NCBI GenBank assembly: GCA_035295745.1 | Contig: DATGIL010000061.1 | Location: forward strand, 1 to 64,000 | Direction of reading: 5' to 3' | Length of the DNA stretch: 64,000 nt | From: JAIQFL01 sp035295745 | GTDB lineage: Bacteria > Acidobacteriota > Terriglobia > Bryobacterales > Bryobacteraceae | Part shown: one piece after another, positions 62,142 to 64,000 of the stretch | How positions within the stretch are numbered: the first letter of the stretch is position 1 | Layout: every line of letters starts with the position of its first letter | The notes under the pieces: model-generated | The model's database searches: none | The model's input: the letters and a program-made list of their open reading frames with translations, nothing else | What the model was told of the DNA's origin: nothing | Made by a program: the position numbers and the translations under genes

Positions 62142-62870
62142 TTACGGGGTAGCTTCGACCGAAACCGGGGGGTTGTAATACAGGATCCTCTGGCAGCTTT
62201 CGCAGAATAGAATTTGATCTCCCCTTTTCACATCCTGGAAATATTGCAGCCGCAGCGCCATGTTGCATACGCTACAGCGCCCGTCGACGGCTTCCGCCAC
62301 CGCGATGCCGCGACGCCCCTTCCGTACGCGCTCATACGTCTTGTAGGTTCCCGGCGAGATTCCCGCGACAATCGAAGCCCGCTCCTGCTGCAGTTCCCGT
62401 TCCGCCGTTTGCACCACCGCGGTCTTCTCCCGGGCCTGCTGCTTCTCAGACTCCACCTCGATCTTTTCAGCCTTCAGCGCCAATTCCGCCACTTTCACGT
62501 TCTTATCGAGTGGTTCGGACTCGGTCATCAGTTCCAGAATGCGATCCTCCGCCTTGCGGATCTCCGCCTTGCAGAAATCGATCTCCGACTGAAAGGCGCG
62601 GTACTGCTCGTTGGTCTTCACCTGGAGCATCTGATCTTTCAGTTTGGAGATTTTGGCTTCCTGAACTTGTATGTCGCCTTCGCACTTCTTGCGTTCCTTC
62701 TGATTGGCCAGAAGTGCGGCGCGATCGGCTTCCAGTTTGCGCTCGTGCGATACGAGCTTCTTCTCGATTTCCGCGATGTGCTTCGGGAGTGCGGCAATCT
62801 CACGTGTGAATTCGGCAAGACGGTGATCAATATCCTGCAGGCGGATCACCAACTTCAGGTCGGAGAGCAT
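62142..62870 (-). CDS. coiled-coil zinc-ribbon protein (C4-type, CdsZ-like)
   Basis: A 242-residue protein with a long charged coiled coil (residues 1-180) followed by a C4 zinc ribbon: CSVCNMAL and CESCQRILYY. This arrangement matches the DUF164/zf-RING_7 family (CdsZ-like). The start at 62870 (MLSDLKLVIRLQDIDHRLAE) agrees with family starts; the frame extends 29 residues upstream without support. Function is not settled. Confidence 0.85.
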   Translation of the reverse strand: MLSDLKLVIRLQDIDHRLAEFTREIAALPKHIAEIEKKLVSHERKLEADRAALLANQKERKKCEGDIQVQEAKISKLKDQMLQVKTNEQYRAFQSEIDFCKAEIRKAEDRILELMTESEPLDKNVKVAELALKAEKIEVESEKQQAREKTAVVQTAERELQQERASIVAGISPGTYKTYERVRKGRRGIAVAEAVDGRCSVCNMALRLQYFQDVKRGDQILFCESCQRILYYNPPVSVEATP

Positions 62871-62941
62871 TCCTTTTTGAAGTTTAACACGTACGTTCCC
62901 TCGCTCGCGCCGCGATGGGTGCGTGACGGGATTCGAAAGTT

Positions 62942-63198
62942 CCGAAGAGACCCTCACCGCGGAGGCGCGAAGACGCGGAGAAACACGCGGAGAAGACGAA
63001 GAAAGAGGCTAAGTGAAGGTACAAAACAGGCGGCCTGGAAGGCCGCAGAAGTGCGGTCTCGAATTCGGGGAAACGACCGAGGACGAGGCTGGATTTCTCG
63101 AAGCTCTAGGCGGGCCCGGTCTGAAAGTGCTTTAGCAATGTAGCTCTTTGCTCCGCGTGTTTCTCCGTGTCTCCGCGCCTCCGCGGTGAGGACTCTTC
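62942..63198. mobile_element. MITE-like palindromic-ended element, copy 1
   Basis: About 255 bp with about 41-bp terminal inverted repeats. The left arm starts CCGAAGAGACCCTCACCGCGG and contains GGAGAAACACGCGG; the right arm reads CTCCGCGTGTTTCTCCGTGT and ends GGTGAGGACTCTTC. The ends match in reverse complement with about two mismatches. The interior has no gene. Confidence 0.75.
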
Positions 63199-63219
63199 CA
63201 CGTTCATACACGCTACTCC

Positions 63220-63492
63220 CGAAGAGATCCTCACCGCGGAGGCGCGAAGACGCGGAGAAACACGCGGAGAAGACGAAGAAAGAGGCTAAGTGAAAGAGGC
63301 TAAGTGAAGGTACAAAACAGGCGGCCTGGAAAGCCGCAGAAGTGCGGTCTCGAATTTGGGGAAACGACCGAGGACGACGCCGGATCTCTCGAAGCTCTAA
63401 GGCGGACCCCGGTCTGAAAGTGCTTTAGCAATGTAGCTCTTTGCTCCGCGTGTTTCTCCGTGTCTCCGCGCCTCCGCGGTGAGGACTCTTCG
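63220..63492. mobile_element. MITE-like palindromic-ended element, copy 2
   Basis: A second copy in direct orientation, about 95 percent identical to copy 1. It carries a small internal duplication (AGAGGCTAAGTGA repeated) that copy 1 lacks. The sequence between copies is only about 22 bp, and each copy is followed by ACGCTACT (63209-63216 and 63507-63514). Confidence 0.75.
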
Positions 63493-63505
63493 TCTTTCAC
63501 AGACG

Positions 63506-64000
63506 CTACTGAAACGTTACCTGCAGCGGCGCCGAGTTCGCGGCCTGATGGAATTGATCGCCCGCGTAGTGAACTGTGAACGTGTGCACGCCCGCCGACC
63601 TCGCCACTGTCACCGAAACCGCATTCTCGTTGAGAAGAATCGTATTCGACGTACCGTCCGTAAGCGTGGGCGGCAATACCCCGGGCAACGGAAGCGCCGC
63701 CAGAGTGGTAGTGCCCTCCAGGAAGGCCACTGTGCCGGTCGGCCCCGGCGCACCGCATGGCGTCTCGGCATTCACCGTCGCAGTCAACTACACTCCGCCT
63801 CCTTGCGGCGTCGCCGTCAGCTGCACAATCACGGGCAGCGGCTGCACATGAATCGGGACCGGCGCAGAGTTGACGCCATTCAGCAAGGTATCTCCGGCGA
63901 AGCTTAGCAGAACCGATGACGTGTTCTTGGGGAGCGTAGCGCTCAAACTCGCCGTCGCTCGTCCGGCAGCCACAGTGCTCAACGCCAAGGTCCCTTGTGC
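63506..64000 (-). pseudogene. 3' end of an Ig-like-repeat protein gene, with in-frame stop, partial at right edge
   Basis: Bacterial Ig-like (Big-type) repeat protein that runs off the window. It shows VAFLEGTTTLAALPLPG and AGVHTFTVHYAGDQFHQAA, classic Ig-like module patterns. An in-frame TAG at 63788-63790 interrupts the frame: sequence on both sides (LTATPQGGGV before, LTATVNAETPCGAP after) reads as one repeated domain. The gene is therefore broken unless the stop is read through or is a sequencing error. The 3' end is at 63506, 14 bp past the MITE-like copy 2. Confidence 0.7.

Noticed and set aside
62954..63211. Minus-strand frame inside the MITE-like copy
   Set aside because: Consists of the palindromic ends and interior of a repeat, with no start context.

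Overview
The window is high-GC bacterial chromosome. Its style suggests Acidobacteriota, probably a Bryobacterales/Solibacter-like soil organism. The signs are Tat-exported Gfo/Idh dehydrogenases, secreted carboxypeptidase-regulatory-like proteins, paired BlaI-like/M56 genes, a Cys-bearing SLH protein and small secreted proteins with no close relatives. This placement is inferred from gene content and was not tested by phylogeny.

Layout. 0-9.4 kb: a tandem-repeat array, an acyl-CoA synthetase, a TPR protein, a broken Ser/Thr kinase-like gene, a second repeat array, a Gfo/Idh oxidoreductase, a His-rich membrane protein, an NAD(P)-binding protein and ArfB. 9.5-15.1 kb: the replication core gyrB-dnaN-dnaA on the minus strand, with an AT-rich region carrying DnaA-box-like sites upstream of dnaA (candidate oriC) and then a tRNA-Gly gene. 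15.1-23.5 kb: secreted and surface proteins, a DsbD-TlpA fusion, and the yceD-rpmF-plsX operon. 23.6-27.6 kb: a three-subunit molybdenum hydroxylase operon ending in a small Cys-containing protein. 28-32.6 kb: an aldo/keto reductase and two BlaI-like repressor/M56 peptidase pairs, the second peptidase fused to a TonB-type C-terminus. 32.7-38.6 kb: icd-purE, a Gly-Thr-Thr repeat protein, a HIT protein and tatA-tatC. 38.6-44.9 kb: a LysR regulator divergent from leuABCD, then heme A synthase. 44.9-55.7 kb: a third repeat array, a lytic transglycosylase, secreted proteins, a 1171-residue hybrid histidine kinase, peptide deformylase, a YihY protein and an alginate-lyase-family protein. 55.8-57.9 kb: tRNA-Ile2, an integrase remnant and an insertion sequence with a damaged transposase. 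57.9-62.9 kb: ffh-rpsP-khpA-rimM-trmD and small RNA- and zinc-binding proteins. 62.9-64 kb: two copies of a palindromic-ended mobile-like repeat and the broken 3' end of an Ig-like-repeat gene running off the window.

How the genes work together. Most of the window is core housekeeping: replication initiation, leucine synthesis, isocitrate and purine metabolism, Tat export, SRP targeting, and 30S/tRNA maturation. The Tat translocase could export the Tat-signal proteins seen here (the Gfo/Idh enzyme and the iron-sulfur subunit of the hydroxylase). CtaA and DsbD serve respiratory heme and periplasmic thiol chemistry. The accessory part consists of short dispersed repeats, one IS in a tRNA-linked integrase remnant, and several decayed genes. 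I see no CRISPR array, toxin-antitoxin pair, secondary-metabolite cluster or defence island. The best candidates for undescribed biology are the 60-73 bp dispersed array family, the small Cys protein attached to the hydroxylase operon, and the BlaI/M56-TonB module with a promoter-overlapping operator.
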